Assembly (NCBI RefSeq): GCF_025742995.1
Contig: NZ_JAOVQM010000001.1
Coordinates: forward strand, 62,001 to 126,000
From: Paracholeplasma manati
Lineage (GTDB): Bacteria > Bacillota_I > Bacilli_A > Acholeplasmatales > UBA5453
DNA: 64,000 nucleotides
Reading direction: 5' to 3'
The notes beneath the pieces were generated by a model. That model was not told where the DNA came from. It was given only the letters and a program-made list of their open reading frames with translations, and searched no databases. Each line of letters opens with the position of its first letter. The stretch's first letter is position 1. Shown here piece after piece: positions 17,303 through 26,010 of this stretch. Made by a program: the position numbers and the translations under genes.

Positions 17303-18687
17303 TATTTTTTACCCCCTGCACCACCGACGGTCATCGAAGACACACGAATGGTTGGTTGACCCACGTCGACTGGAATACTACCGGATAGTGAACCACACAT
17401 ACCTTGTCCGAATTCTAGATTATCAGCGACACGGTCAATCTTAAATAAGACATCTTTACCATGTCCAATCAGCATCGCACCACGGACTGGCTTGGTGAGC
17501 TTACCATCTTCAATGAGATACCCTTCTTGAACCGCGAAATTGAACTCACCTGTGGCTGGTACAACGGTACCACCACCGAGTTTTTTCGCGAATAGACCGT
17601 ACTTAGTATCCTTGATAATATCTTCAAACTTATCGGTACCTGGTGCGATATAAGTAGAATTCATTCTCGAGGTTGGTGAGAATTTATAAGATTGTCTACG
17701 ACCGGATCCAGTCGGTGCCATCTTCATCTTACGACCATTTCGGTAATCGATGAGATATCCTTTTAATACGCCATTTTCAATGAGTAGATTCTTTTGGGTT
17801 GGTTTGCCTTCATCATCAAAGGATAATCTACCCCAAGCCGATTCCACGTCACCATCGTCATACGCCGTAACTTTATCAGAACCGACTTTTTCACCGAGTT
17901 TTCCGACGAATGGAGATAACCCTTTCGCCACCGCTGTCGCTTCGAGTGGGTGACCACAAGCTTCATGGAAAATAACCCCACCAAACCCATTGTGTAAAAC
18001 GACAGGCATGACTTGAGGCACCATATCTTCGGCTGATAATAATGTGATACTGGAGGTTGCTACTTCTTTCGCAAGCTGATCAAAATCAATTTCATCAAAG
18101 ATTTCTAATCCCATGTAACGCCCTGGACCTTCTCCAGCTTGTTGCATAACCCCGTTCTCTGAGGACGCAGCCATTAAATACACGCGAGTGTAGGTTCTGA
18201 GATCATCTTGATAAACACCTTCACTATTTACCACTAAAACCTTTTGTCTTGTTTCAATCAATTGAACCATCGATTGAACGATTCTAGGGTCGTGGTTTTT
18301 CATGATGTGTGATAAGTGTTGAAGTTTCACTGTTTTTTCAGCGACAGGAACACTTTCCATCGGACGTTTGATGTTATTGATATAAGGTTTTGGCTCCCCT
18401 AGAGGCACTGCATTATGCAATGGTCCTGAAAAAGAAGCGCGTAAATTCTTAACCAATTTTTCTAACGATTCCAATGAAACATCATTGGTAAATCCATACA
18501 CTTCATCGGTGTTTTGAATGAGTCTAACTCCTGCCCCGTGGACATTTCCACGGTCGATGGATGTGACTTCACCATTCATCACACGAATGATCGAAGACGC
18601 GGTGTCTTCTAAAAAGATTTCTGCGAAGTCAGCCCCAGTTTGGAGGGCATCTTCTAATAAGATTTGTAGCTGTTGTTTTTCTAACAT
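17302..18687 (-). CDS. tldD: TldD metalloprotease, catalytic subunit
   Basis: 461 residues, standard for TldD. The zinc site is HEACGH (near residues 240-245 in FHEACGHPLEA), with the third ligand cysteine in FGQGMCGSLSG near the C-terminus. The N-terminal domain carries the TldD fold (VRLIQNTDEVYGFTND). Start ATG at 18687 follows ACGAGG. First gene of the tldD-pmbA unit. Both zinc-site residues are intact, so an active peptidase is expected once assembled with PmbA. Confidence 0.93.
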   Translation of the reverse strand: MLEKQQLQILLEDALQTGADFAEIFLEDTASSIIRVMNGEVTSIDRGNVHGAGVRLIQNTDEVYGFTNDVSLESLEKLVKNLRASFSGPLHNAVPLGEPKPYINNIKRPMESVPVAEKTVKLQHLSHIMKNHDPRIVQSMVQLIETRQKVLVVNSEGVYQDDLRTYTRVYLMAASSENGVMQQAGEGPGRYMGLEIFDEIDFDQLAKEVATSSITLLSAEDMVPQVMPVVLHNGFGGVIFHEACGHPLEATAVAKGLSPFVGKLGEKVGSDKVTAYDDGDVESAWGRLSFDDEGKPTQKNLLIENGVLKGYLIDYRNGRKMKMAPTGSGRRQSYKFSPTSRMNSTYIAPGTDKFEDIIKDTKYGLFAKKLGGGTVVPATGEFNFAVQEGYLIEDGKLTKPVRGAMLIGHGKDVLFKIDRVADNLEFGQGMCGSLSGSIPVDVGQPTIRVSSMTVGGAGGKK

Positions 18688-18801
18688 AGTCTTACCTCGT
18701 TTATTGTTATCAATTCTATCTCATTGAATACTTTTTTGCAATACATACCCTCAAATCACACAAAAATAAGTCATTTTGATACCTTTATTTAGAAATAGGG
18801 C

Positions 18802-18807
18802 TATACT
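18802..18807 (+). promoter_or_regulatory. Probable -10 box of the SOUL gene
   Basis: TATACT followed by ATAGGTA, 20 bases before the start codon. The same 13-base string recurs at 25984-25996 in front of a small membrane protein gene, which suggests a shared promoter type. The -35 is not clear (TTGATA is 20 bases upstream of the -10). Confidence 0.4.
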
Positions 18808-18826
18808 ATAGGTAGGGGATGATACC

Positions 18827-19339
18827 ATGGGCTTCTTTGAAACCATTCGTTACACATTGATTAAAAAGGATAAAAACATCGAAATTAGACAATACGATGT
18901 CTTCCTACTCGCATCCACCAAAACGCTCTCTAATAAGCAATTCGATTCGGGTTTTATGAATGTGTTTAATTATATCTCAGGCGATAACCATACCTCTGAA
19001 AAAATATCGATGACCACCCCAGTGGTATCTTATGAAGAGGATGATCAATTGGTCACGGGGTTTTATGTGCCTTCCAAGTACGATAAGACAAACGTTCCAA
19101 AACCGACCAGTGAACATGTCTTCATCCAAGAAAACGAAGCTTCGATATACGCAGTGATTCGTTTCAGTGGGGGTTGGCGTGAAAAGAATTTTAAGGTTGC
19201 TGAAGAGAGACTTATGGATTATTTGAATCAAAACCATTATGAAATCCTGTCAAATCGAATCATCTTCAGGTATCAACCACCGTTCATACCAGGGTTCTTA
19301 AGACGAAATGAAATCGCCTTTAAAATCAAATACACCTAA
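18827..19339 (+). CDS. SOUL haem-binding family protein
   Basis: 170 residues, matching SOUL/HEBP proteins: the opening YTLIKKDKNIEIRQYDVFLLA, the middle EKISMTTPVVSY, and the ending IFRYQPPFIPGFLRRNEIAFKI (shown in parts here) are family landmarks. SOUL proteins bind haem or other tetrapyrroles in animals; the bacterial ones are largely uncharacterised and the haem-ligand histidine of mouse HEBP is not conserved across the family. Start ATG at 18827 follows GGGGATG. Stands alone with its own terminator. Confidence 0.85.
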   Translation: MGFFETIRYTLIKKDKNIEIRQYDVFLLASTKTLSNKQFDSGFMNVFNYISGDNHTSEKISMTTPVVSYEEDDQLVTGFYVPSKYDKTNVPKPTSEHVFIQENEASIYAVIRFSGGWREKNFKVAEERLMDYLNQNHYEILSNRIIFRYQPPFIPGFLRRNEIAFKIKYT

Positions 19340-19342
19340 AAC

Positions 19343-19370
19343 AAAACCGATAGCGCAAACTATCGGTTTT
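19343..19370. terminator. Bidirectional terminator between SOUL and deoxynucleoside kinase genes
   Basis: AAAACCGATAG and CTATCGGTTTT form perfect 11-base arms around CGCAAA, serving both converging genes. Confidence 0.85.
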
Positions 19371-19376
19371 CATATA

Positions 19377-20009
19377 TTATAGGTTTTGAGTAATGAGTTG
19401 GATAACTTCATGACGATCAGAAGCATTTCTCACATCATACTTATCCATATCAATCATGACCACTTTAGAAGCTTTATAATGGTGTAAGACCCAATCATCA
19501 TAGTTTTCCCATAAGAATTTGTAATAATCCACCAAGGATTGGTCTAATTCATAACTTCTACCACGGAGCTGAATGCGTTTAAGTACGGTTTCAAATGAAC
19601 CTTTGAGATAGACCATCAAATCTGGAGCCTTCTTAGGTAACCCTGTAAGTTCTTCCATCATGTTTTTTAGAAGTTTTTCATACATTTCAAATTCAAGATC
19701 AGAGATTCTGCCCAAATCACGATTTCTTTTTGCGAAATACCAGTCTTCATAGATAGAACGGTCAATGATGTTGTTTTCATGTTGTAGCGCATCTTTGATG
19801 GTCTTAAATCTAGAATTCAAGAAATAGAGTTGTAAAAGAAATGGGTATCTTTTCGCTTCAATCTCTTCTTTTGAAGAGGTATAGAATAATGGTAATATGG
19901 GATTATCATCGACCGATTCATAAAATACTTGACTACCGAGTTGTTCTGCTAAGATTTCTGCTACTGTGGTCTTACCCAGACCGATCATACCGCCAATGAC
20001 TATCACCAT
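19377..20009 (-). CDS. Deoxynucleoside kinase (deoxyadenosine/deoxyguanosine type)
   Basis: 210 residues of the dNK family that phosphorylates salvaged deoxynucleosides. The P-loop is GGMIGLGKTT (residues 6-15), the DRS motif is in IIDRSIYEDWYFAKRNRDLG (arginine and aspartate that bind the sugar and phosphate), and the lid arginines are in RIQLRGRSYEL. Length matches the bacterial dAK/dGK pair members. Mollicutes typically rely on such salvage. Start ATG at 20009 follows AAAGGAG. Which base it prefers cannot be told. Confidence 0.9.
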   Translation of the reverse strand: MVIVIGGMIGLGKTTVAEILAEQLGSQVFYESVDDNPILPLFYTSSKEEIEAKRYPFLLQLYFLNSRFKTIKDALQHENNIIDRSIYEDWYFAKRNRDLGRISDLEFEMYEKLLKNMMEELTGLPKKAPDLMVYLKGSFETVLKRIQLRGRSYELDQSLVDYYKFLWENYDDWVLHHYKASKVVMIDMDKYDVRNASDRHEVIQLITQNL

Positions 20010-20294
20010 TTTGTCTCCTTTATAAATAGAACATGCTCGTATCTAAAGATTTAGAATGAGCATGGTTCACTTGAGTTGCTTCTATAGCACTTATACCTAT
20101 TGTAATAGAAGTTACTTTATGGTGTCAAGGTTATCAAAATCATTATGATTAGGTCTATAATTAGTCAAAATCAGTATTCATTTCATTGAAAAATCCATTC
20201 ACTATTTTTTAATATATTTTTAAGTGCAATTTATTTTGAAACCGTAATATTGCGTGATATGATAACGGTACAAAAGGTAGAAAAGGAGATTTTT
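20010..20294. other. Intergenic region upstream of the heliorhodopsin gene
   Basis: About 285 AT-rich bases between divergent genes. Apart from the promoter at 20236-20263 I see no gene or clear regulatory repeat. Confidence 0.5.
20236..20263 (+). promoter_or_regulatory. Heliorhodopsin promoter
   Basis: TTGAAA (20236-20241) and TATGAT (20258-20263) are 16 bases apart, about 30 bases before the start codon. This is a good housekeeping-type promoter, so the gene is likely expressed on its own. Confidence 0.7.
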
Positions 20295-21122
20295 ATGTCA
20301 GAAAAAGCGTTAAAAAGAGACCCACTTGCGTTTGATAGTCTAATTCGCTTCAACAAGATCATGGGTTCGGTTCACCTTATTCAAGGCGTCTTGATGATGC
20401 TATTTGCATTTTTAGTTTATCCTAATTTGGATGGCACCGGTACACAAACATTTACAATTCCTGTGATTGGGAATTACTTAAACTTCGTTGAAGGTCAAGG
20501 TTTGGTCTTAACCCCTACAGAAACCTTATTCGAATTACCATTCTTACCATTAACAGCTAGCTTCTTACTCATTTCTGCATTGTTCCATTTCATCATTGCT
20601 TTCCCTTATAAAGACAAATACGTCGCTGACTTAAAAGTCGGTATCAACAAACTCAGATGGTACGAATATGCCCTATCTTCTTCATTGATGATCGTATTGA
20701 TCTCTTCATTATTTGGTGTCAGAGACGTTGCCGTATTCGCGTTGATTGCTCTCGCAAATGCTGCGATGAACTTATTCGGTTTAGACATGGAATTACTCAA
20801 TGCGGGCGAATCCAAAGCTGGTAAAAAAGTCAATTGGTTACCATTTATTTTCGGTTCAATCATCGGTTTAGCCCCTTGGGTAGCGATTGCGTTCTATATT
20901 GGAGTTAACCCTAATTTAGCCAATGTACCCGGATTTGTTTGGGCCATCTTAGTCACTTACTTTGTTGCGTTCAACACATTCCCAGTCAACATGGTATTAC
21001 AATACTTAGGTAAAGGTAAATTCAAAAACTATCTTTATGGTGAAAGAGGTTATATCATTCTTTCCTTAGTAGCGAAGACCATTTTAACTTGGTTAGTGCT
21101 ATTTGGTGCGTTCCAACCTTAA
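20295..21122 (+). CDS. Heliorhodopsin (type-1-related retinal protein of inverted topology)
   Basis: 275 residues with seven hydrophobic helices. The helix C signature RWYEYALSSSLMI (121-133) is diagnostic of heliorhodopsins; E124 corresponds to the Schiff-base counter-ion (E107 of the studied protein 48C12). In helix G, K261 in SLVAKTILTW is the retinal-binding lysine, with S257 four residues before it as in 48C12 (S237/K241). H27 in helix A and H98 in helix B match the conserved histidine pair. Heliorhodopsins sit with the N-terminus inside, show slow photocycles and do not behave as standard pumps; their roles are debated. Start ATG 20295 follows AAAGGAGA, not the upstream ATG at 20250. 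It has its own promoter and terminator, so it is monocistronic. No retinal-forming dioxygenase is in the window. Confidence 0.93.
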   Translation: MSEKALKRDPLAFDSLIRFNKIMGSVHLIQGVLMMLFAFLVYPNLDGTGTQTFTIPVIGNYLNFVEGQGLVLTPTETLFELPFLPLTASFLLISALFHFIIAFPYKDKYVADLKVGINKLRWYEYALSSSLMIVLISSLFGVRDVAVFALIALANAAMNLFGLDMELLNAGESKAGKKVNWLPFIFGSIIGLAPWVAIAFYIGVNPNLANVPGFVWAILVTYFVAFNTFPVNMVLQYLGKGKFKNYLYGERGYIILSLVAKTILTWLVLFGAFQP

Positions 21123-21135
21123 TCTTGATTCAATC

Positions 21136-21164
21136 AAAGTCATTCTTTATGAATGGCTTTTTTT
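21136..21164 (+). terminator. Terminator of the heliorhodopsin gene
   Basis: AAAGTCATTC pairs with GAATGGCTTT (one G-T pair) around a 5-base loop, followed by TTTT. Confidence 0.8.
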
Positions 21165-21227
21165 GTTATTTTGATGGGTTTTACGGTTATAATAAATGTA
21201 ATGACTCAAATAAAGGAGAACAATTTT

Positions 21228-22211
21228 ATGAAACAACGAATGCTCGGAAAGACCGGTGTGATGGTCAGTGAAATCGCCCTCGGTTGTTGGCAACTCGGTG
21301 CGGTTTGGGGTGAACCTTTCAACCCAGAAATCGCGTTAAATACACTGAAAACAGCGACATCACAAGGCATCAACTGTTTGGATACCGCCGATGTTTATAT
21401 GGGTGGTGAATCCGAAAGAGCGATTGGTAGATACCTTCAAACATTAGATGAAAAACCATTTGTGATTACGAAGATGGGTCGTTTTCAAAGCCCACACATC
21501 GCTGCGGGATATCATGAAGATAACCTCAGAAGATTTGTCAAACAATCGTTGAAAAACCTTCAAGTGGATGCATTAGACATGGTGTTGTTACACTGTCCAC
21601 CGAGTGAAGTTTACGATACGCCTGAGGTCTTTGAAAGCTTAGATATCATCAAAGCGGATGGTCTGATCAAACATTATGGCGTCAGTGTTGAAACTGTGGA
21701 AGAGGGCTTAAATGCCATCCAATACCCTGGGGTTGAAGCGATTGAAATCATCTTTAATATGTTCCGCTTGAAACCAGCAGAACACTTCTTCTTAGAAGCC
21801 AAGAAACAAAACGTTGGTATTATTGTTAGAGTACCTCTCGCATCTGGTTTACTCACAGGTAAATTTAAGAAAGATACACAGTTCAATCCAAACGACCATC
21901 GAACTTATAACCGTCAGGGTGAAAAGTTTGATATGGGTGAAACCTTCAGTGGGGTCAATTATAACACCGGTTTAGAAGCGGTTGAAGAGTTAAAGAAAGT
22001 CTTCCCAAATGAGTCCTTACCGCTCATCGCGTTGAGATGGATTTTGATGTTTGACGCGGTCAGTACCGTGATTCCTGGGGCGAGCCGTCCTGAACAAATC
22101 TTAGAGAATGCGACAGCATCCCTATTACCCCCATTAACCGAAGCTCAAATGAAACAGGTTGAAGCGATTTACAATCAATATATCAGACCACTCGTTCATC
22201 ATAAGTGGTAG
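21228..22211 (+). CDS. Aldo/keto reductase
   Basis: 327 residues of the NADP-dependent aldo/keto reductase superfamily, (beta/alpha)8 barrel. The catalytic tetrad is visible: aspartate and tyrosine in CLDTADVYMGG, lysine in FVITKMGR, histidine in MVLLHCPPSE. The cofactor segment near the C-terminus is VSTVIPGASRPEQILEN. Start ATG at 21228 follows AAAGGAGAA; the frame reaches upstream to 21153 without a ribosome site. A TATAAT box at 21188-21193 suggests its own promoter. It resembles the YqkF/general stress AKR group, substrate unknown. Confidence 0.9.
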   Translation: MKQRMLGKTGVMVSEIALGCWQLGAVWGEPFNPEIALNTLKTATSQGINCLDTADVYMGGESERAIGRYLQTLDEKPFVITKMGRFQSPHIAAGYHEDNLRRFVKQSLKNLQVDALDMVLLHCPPSEVYDTPEVFESLDIIKADGLIKHYGVSVETVEEGLNAIQYPGVEAIEIIFNMFRLKPAEHFFLEAKKQNVGIIVRVPLASGLLTGKFKKDTQFNPNDHRTYNRQGEKFDMGETFSGVNYNTGLEAVEELKKVFPNESLPLIALRWILMFDAVSTVIPGASRPEQILENATASLLPPLTEAQMKQVEAIYNQYIRPLVHHKW

Positions 22212-22214
22212 AAA

Positions 22215-22245
22215 AGGTGCCCTTTCAAAAGGCACCTCTTTTTTT
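22215..22245. terminator. Terminator behind the aldo/keto reductase and pectinesterase genes
   Basis: AGGTGCC (22215-22221) pairs with GGCACCT (22231-22237), then CTTTTTTT on the plus strand. On the minus strand a shorter TTTT follows, so it probably serves both converging genes. Confidence 0.85.
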
Positions 22246-25200
22246 ACGCTATAGATTGTAAGTAAGTTAACGCGTTTTGGTAGAGCCATTCGCTACTAAA
22301 GGTAACCAAACCATTGGTTTCATCGAATACAACGGCTTTATCAATCGCACTGGAAACGAGTTCAGACGATAAGGTTTTACCATTGGTAGTGGTTGGTAAT
22401 AGTTGTTGATTAACATCCCTGTTTTCAAACTCATAGAATCGTGCATCTTGAGGTAAGTTGCCAGACATTTCTGTCCACCCTCTACTGCTGATGTGTTCAC
22501 CAAATGTATTTTGAATGTACATGATGGCTGCACTCTTATCCCATGGTCTGCCTAAGTCTACGGAGCCCACTGGAACGCCTTGTTCAAAGGTAAATGTGTT
22601 GTTATAGAACACATAACCAAAACTGACGAGAAGTGTATTTTGAGTGTTATAACCCTTGTTGGTTGAGATGACACCGGTTGAACGTGCCAAGGAACGAATC
22701 TCAGAATTTTCAAAGAAGGCTGGACCACCATTACCAAAGATGAAATCAACCACACCTTCAATATACACATCTAGATAATATTGACGACCTGATTTTGCAT
22801 AGAGGGTATCTTGATAACCTTTGAAGGAGACTTGATAGAAAATGACTTGGTCAGCTTCATTCACCAAGGCGACCCCTTGTTTATCTGCGATGGTCGATTG
22901 ATTGAAATTGAAATCATTTTGGAATGTGATGTTCTTCGCCATAAAGCCTGTGGCGGATGATTTGATTGAAACGGTAGCTGAACCTTGGGTACCCCAAGTT
23001 GAGCCATTCGGTTGTTGTGTACCAGATGCTGCGTCATAGGTAATGATCGTAGTTGCTTCATCTTCACCAATCATAATCAAACTTGGCACAGTAATCGTGA
23101 CTTTTTCACGATAAGTGCCTGCCATCACATAAAGATGTTTCAAAGTTGTGGTTGGATAGTTTTGATTCACTAAATATTGTAAGGCAGATTTAACCGTTTT
23201 AAACATCATATGATTATTGATGATTTCACTGTCATACCCTAAGAAACTTTGATCGACATAAATCGAAATCGCTGTTGGAATAGATACATCTAGCGCATGG
23301 ACATAGATATTGATATGAACCACATCAAAGGTCTTGTATGTGATGCTGATTTGATAATCACCAGGGGTATTGAAATCGACTTGTGAAATATCCATGGTGT
23401 ATTCATTGGCGTTAAGCTTCAAGAATGTCCCATCGGTTAATACAGCTTTAACCACCAAACCATCGGTATTGAGACTTGAACCCACAGCGTATGTTTGTTT
23501 CATCAATAAGTCATCTGCTAATACGTGGGTGACCGAAACAACTTTCACTGAGAATACCTTGGTTTCATTGTTATACGTGATGGTGATATCATACTCACCA
23601 TCTTGGGTGTTATCGAATAGGGTTGAATCGATTTGATATAAAGCGGACTCTAATAACGTACTAGAACCATCCGAGAAGGTAGCGTAAACAGCTAGATTGG
23701 TTAAATCCAAGGTTTCACCTACCAAATAATACTTTTTGACTTGTGATGTTGAAAGTGAGAATCCAGTTTCAACCACAGGGCCAGTATCATCTGATTGTCT
23801 TGCAATAGAGCCATTTAAGTATTTAAAGAAGGTTGCGTTAAATCCACTTTGGTCAAACCAGGCTTGCGTAATTTCAGCGTTGGTTAACCCAGTACCTTCA
23901 GGCATCGCAATCGGTGCTGTACCGACCATAAATACGGTGGTTTCGCTGGCGTAGTATAAATTGGTTAAGGTCGCTGTTGAACCACTTGGTAAGTTACCTA
24001 CACCGATTTTGTTGGTGTTGGTCCCTGAGGTTTGTGTGATATCAGATATAAACACTTGATCAGCGATGATGGTTGAACCTGAAATGTTGGTACCTAAAAT
24101 AGAACCGACATTCTTACCAGAAGAAACGCTGCCTTTAACCACAATTTGTCTGACGGTTAATGTAATACCTGCTGCGTTTAAACGGCCCATAATCGCACCT
24201 GCCGCTTGGTTAGGTGCAGCCACTTTAGAATCAAAGTAAACATTTTCAACATCGATGGTAACGGCTTTTCTTGCGGCACCAATCAACCCACCCACATAGG
24301 AACTACCTTCAATCCAGTGATTTTCATCATTGATGACGGTAATATTTCGAATGATGATGGTGGTTTCGTTAGCGTCATTGATGACATCCCCAAACAATAA
24401 AGCTGCGTAAGACCCGGCATGAATAACCGATACATTGAAGAATGAGATATTTTCAAATCGAGATCCACCTTGAGCAAATGCTGAGATGAATGCAGAGGAT
24501 TCGGAGGAACCACCACCATTGTGGATGGAATCCACGAAGTTGATGTTCTTAACAACACCGCCATTGAGTACTTCTTTGAATAAGAAGCCCATCTTATTGC
24601 CGGAGGCGTTGATGACTGCACCACGAATGGTATATCCATGGCCATCTAAAATACCATCAAATGTTTTCGCACTACCGGTTAACGTGGTGCCAGTCATATC
24701 GATGTCATTCATCAAATGCACTTGGCCTGTTGCGCCATTGGTAATGAGGTTTAAGACATCTTCGGGTGTATATAATAAGGTACCCGTAGGTAGATCAGGA
24801 TCTGTTTCGAACCTACCATACAATTCATAGTTACCCGTAGAACCGAGTGGGATGGATTCTACCAATGTACCACCTTCAGGTTGTGTAAACCACCCAACAA
24901 AGATCATACCCGTCATTTCTATGGTTCTAAAGACTGGTTCTGATTCGATGGTGTAAGTGTCATCCCCCATGGTTAAAATGGTTGCGTCTACAGGTTTCCA
25001 ATAACTGATGGTATATTCGACGATTTCAAATACAGGTTTTAAAGTAATGTCTTGATCGATGATGGTTTGTGAAAAATCAAAGGCGACTTGATTGAGCTGC
25101 CACTCAACAAAGGCATAACCTAATTTTTCAGGATCGTTTTCTGGTTTAACCACGAGGTTCCCTTCAGTCACTTGACTGGTTGATAGGGTTGAACCATCTG

Positions 25201-25792
25201 CAGTTTCAAATGTGACCGTATATACTTCAGGGATTGCTTCCCATTTAGCATATAAGGTGATATTGGCGTTTACGATATCGGTATTAAATACCCATGGGGT
25301 GGTTAAACTTTCTTCTTTAAACCAACCCATAAAAGTATATCCTGTTTTGGTTGGATCTAATGGGGCATTTACTTTCGCACCTTCATTAACCGTTTGTGGG
25401 TTCACGGATGAACCTCCATTGGCATTAAAGGTCAGGGTAAATGTAGGGATTGGTAAGGCTTTAACCGTAACGGTGTAACTCAAGTTTTTACTAAAGTTGG
25501 TGCGTGTCACAGACGCAGTCAATGTGACTTCAATATCCCCTGTGGAATGACTTGGTCTTGTGACCACACCACTGGTGGATAGTGTTGCAGGTTGGCTGGA
25601 TGCCCAAACAATATTGAAGGTTTCTCCCTCAACTTCAACTGTCGTAGGCAAAGTGATATTCTCTGTAACTTCACTCGGAATATTGAGAATATTCTGTTGA
25701 ATCAAAGCATCGTAATCCACAGATGGATTTTCACATGCGAGTAAAATCGTTCCTAAAAATAGAAACACGAATAGCGTTACAATCTTCTTCAC
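22244..25792 (-). CDS. Surface lipoprotein pectin methylesterase with InlB-type and Ig-like repeats
   Basis: About 1182 residues. The lipobox LLAC puts the lipidated cysteine at residue 20. Then come a bacterial Ig-like/atrophied repeat (about 30-110), three to four Listeria-Bacteroides (InlB B-type, GYxFxGW...LYAKW) repeats (about 115-330), a right-handed beta-helix-like region rich in G-x-I repeats (about 335-640), two Ig-like modules (about 665-850), and the pectin methylesterase domain (about 865-1160). In that last domain QDTLYAKSGRQ, VDFIFGNG and LGRPW supply the two catalytic aspartates and the arginine. It would remove methyl groups from pectin at the cell surface, making it accessible to lyases. 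I start at GTG 25792 because AAAGGAG lies 10 bases upstream and the signal peptide begins there. A strong promoter with a cre-like site precedes it. Confidence 0.88.
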   Translation of the reverse strand: MKKIVTLFVFLFLGTILLACENPSVDYDALIQQNILNIPSEVTENITLPTTVEVEGETFNIVWASSQPATLSTSGVVTRPSHSTGDIEVTLTASVTRTNFSKNLSYTVTVKALPIPTFTLTFNANGGSSVNPQTVNEGAKVNAPLDPTKTGYTFMGWFKEESLTTPWVFNTDIVNANITLYAKWEAIPEVYTVTFETADGSTLSTSQVTEGNLVVKPENDPEKLGYAFVEWQLNQVAFDFSQTIIDQDITLKPVFEIVEYTISYWKPVDATILTMGDDTYTIESEPVFRTIEMTGMIFVGWFTQPEGGTLVESIPLGSTGNYELYGRFETDPDLPTGTLLYTPEDVLNLITNGATGQVHLMNDIDMTGTTLTGSAKTFDGILDGHGYTIRGAVINASGNKMGFLFKEVLNGGVVKNINFVDSIHNGGGSSESSAFISAFAQGGSRFENISFFNVSVIHAGSYAALLFGDVINDANETTIIIRNITVINDENHWIEGSSYVGGLIGAARKAVTIDVENVYFDSKVAAPNQAAGAIMGRLNAAGITLTVRQIVVKGSVSSGKNVGSILGTNISGSTIIADQVFISDITQTSGTNTNKIGVGNLPSGSTATLTNLYYASETTVFMVGTAPIAMPEGTGLTNAEITQAWFDQSGFNATFFKYLNGSIARQSDDTGPVVETGFSLSTSQVKKYYLVGETLDLTNLAVYATFSDGSSTLLESALYQIDSTLFDNTQDGEYDITITYNNETKVFSVKVVSVTHVLADDLLMKQTYAVGSSLNTDGLVVKAVLTDGTFLKLNANEYTMDISQVDFNTPGDYQISITYKTFDVVHINIYVHALDVSIPTAISIYVDQSFLGYDSEIINNHMMFKTVKSALQYLVNQNYPTTTLKHLYVMAGTYREKVTITVPSLIMIGEDEATTIITYDAASGTQQPNGSTWGTQGSATVSIKSSATGFMAKNITFQNDFNFNQSTIADKQGVALVNEADQVIFYQVSFKGYQDTLYAKSGRQYYLDVYIEGVVDFIFGNGGPAFFENSEIRSLARSTGVISTNKGYNTQNTLLVSFGYVFYNNTFTFEQGVPVGSVDLGRPWDKSAAIMYIQNTFGEHISSRGWTEMSGNLPQDARFYEFENRDVNQQLLPTTTNGKTLSSELVSSAIDKAVVFDETNGLVTFSSEWLYQNALTYLQSIA

Positions 25793-25815
25793 GAATACAT
25801 TTCTCCTTTTTAAAA

Positions 25816-25863
25816 TGAAAGCGCTTGTATCTTTCAATATAATGATATTTTTACATATGTCAA
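25816..25863 (-). promoter_or_regulatory. Pectinesterase promoter with cre-like CcpA site at the start of transcription
   Basis: On the minus strand TTGACA (25858-25863), 16 bases, TATATT (25836-25841). TACAAGCGCTTTCA (25816-25829) matches the cre consensus at 12 of 14 positions and lies about where transcription begins, the classical repressing position. Confidence 0.65.
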
Positions 25864-25866
25864 TGC

Positions 25867-25941
25867 AAAAAACCCACTTTTACCAATATTTAGTATATCG
25901 TCTAATATGATAGATAATTTAATTAGTTTTTGTGGGTTTTT
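25867..25941. repeat. Widely spaced inverted repeat between divergent genes
   Basis: AAAAACCCAC (25868-25877) and GTGGGTTTTT (25932-25941) are perfect 10-base arms 54 bases apart, just upstream of the pectinesterase -35. They could pair in RNA or bind a dimeric regulator across a DNA loop; neither is shown. Confidence 0.4.
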
Positions 25942-25983
25942 GTCTATTATAATATACGATTAACCATTATATCTAAAAGGGGG

Positions 25984-25996
25984 TATACTATAGGTA
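25984..25996 (+). promoter_or_regulatory. Probable -10 box of the small membrane protein gene
   Basis: TATACTATAGGTA, identical to the string at 18802-18814 ahead of the SOUL gene. In both places it is preceded by a G-run (GGGGG here, GGGC there). Confidence 0.4.
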
Positions 25997-26010
25997 TAGA
26001 AGGTGATTGG

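Noticed and set aside
24283-24645. 120-codon open frame inside the pectinesterase gene
   Set aside because: Same strand but other frame; product low in complexity (S, P, T-rich) and no ribosome site. A shadow of the real gene.
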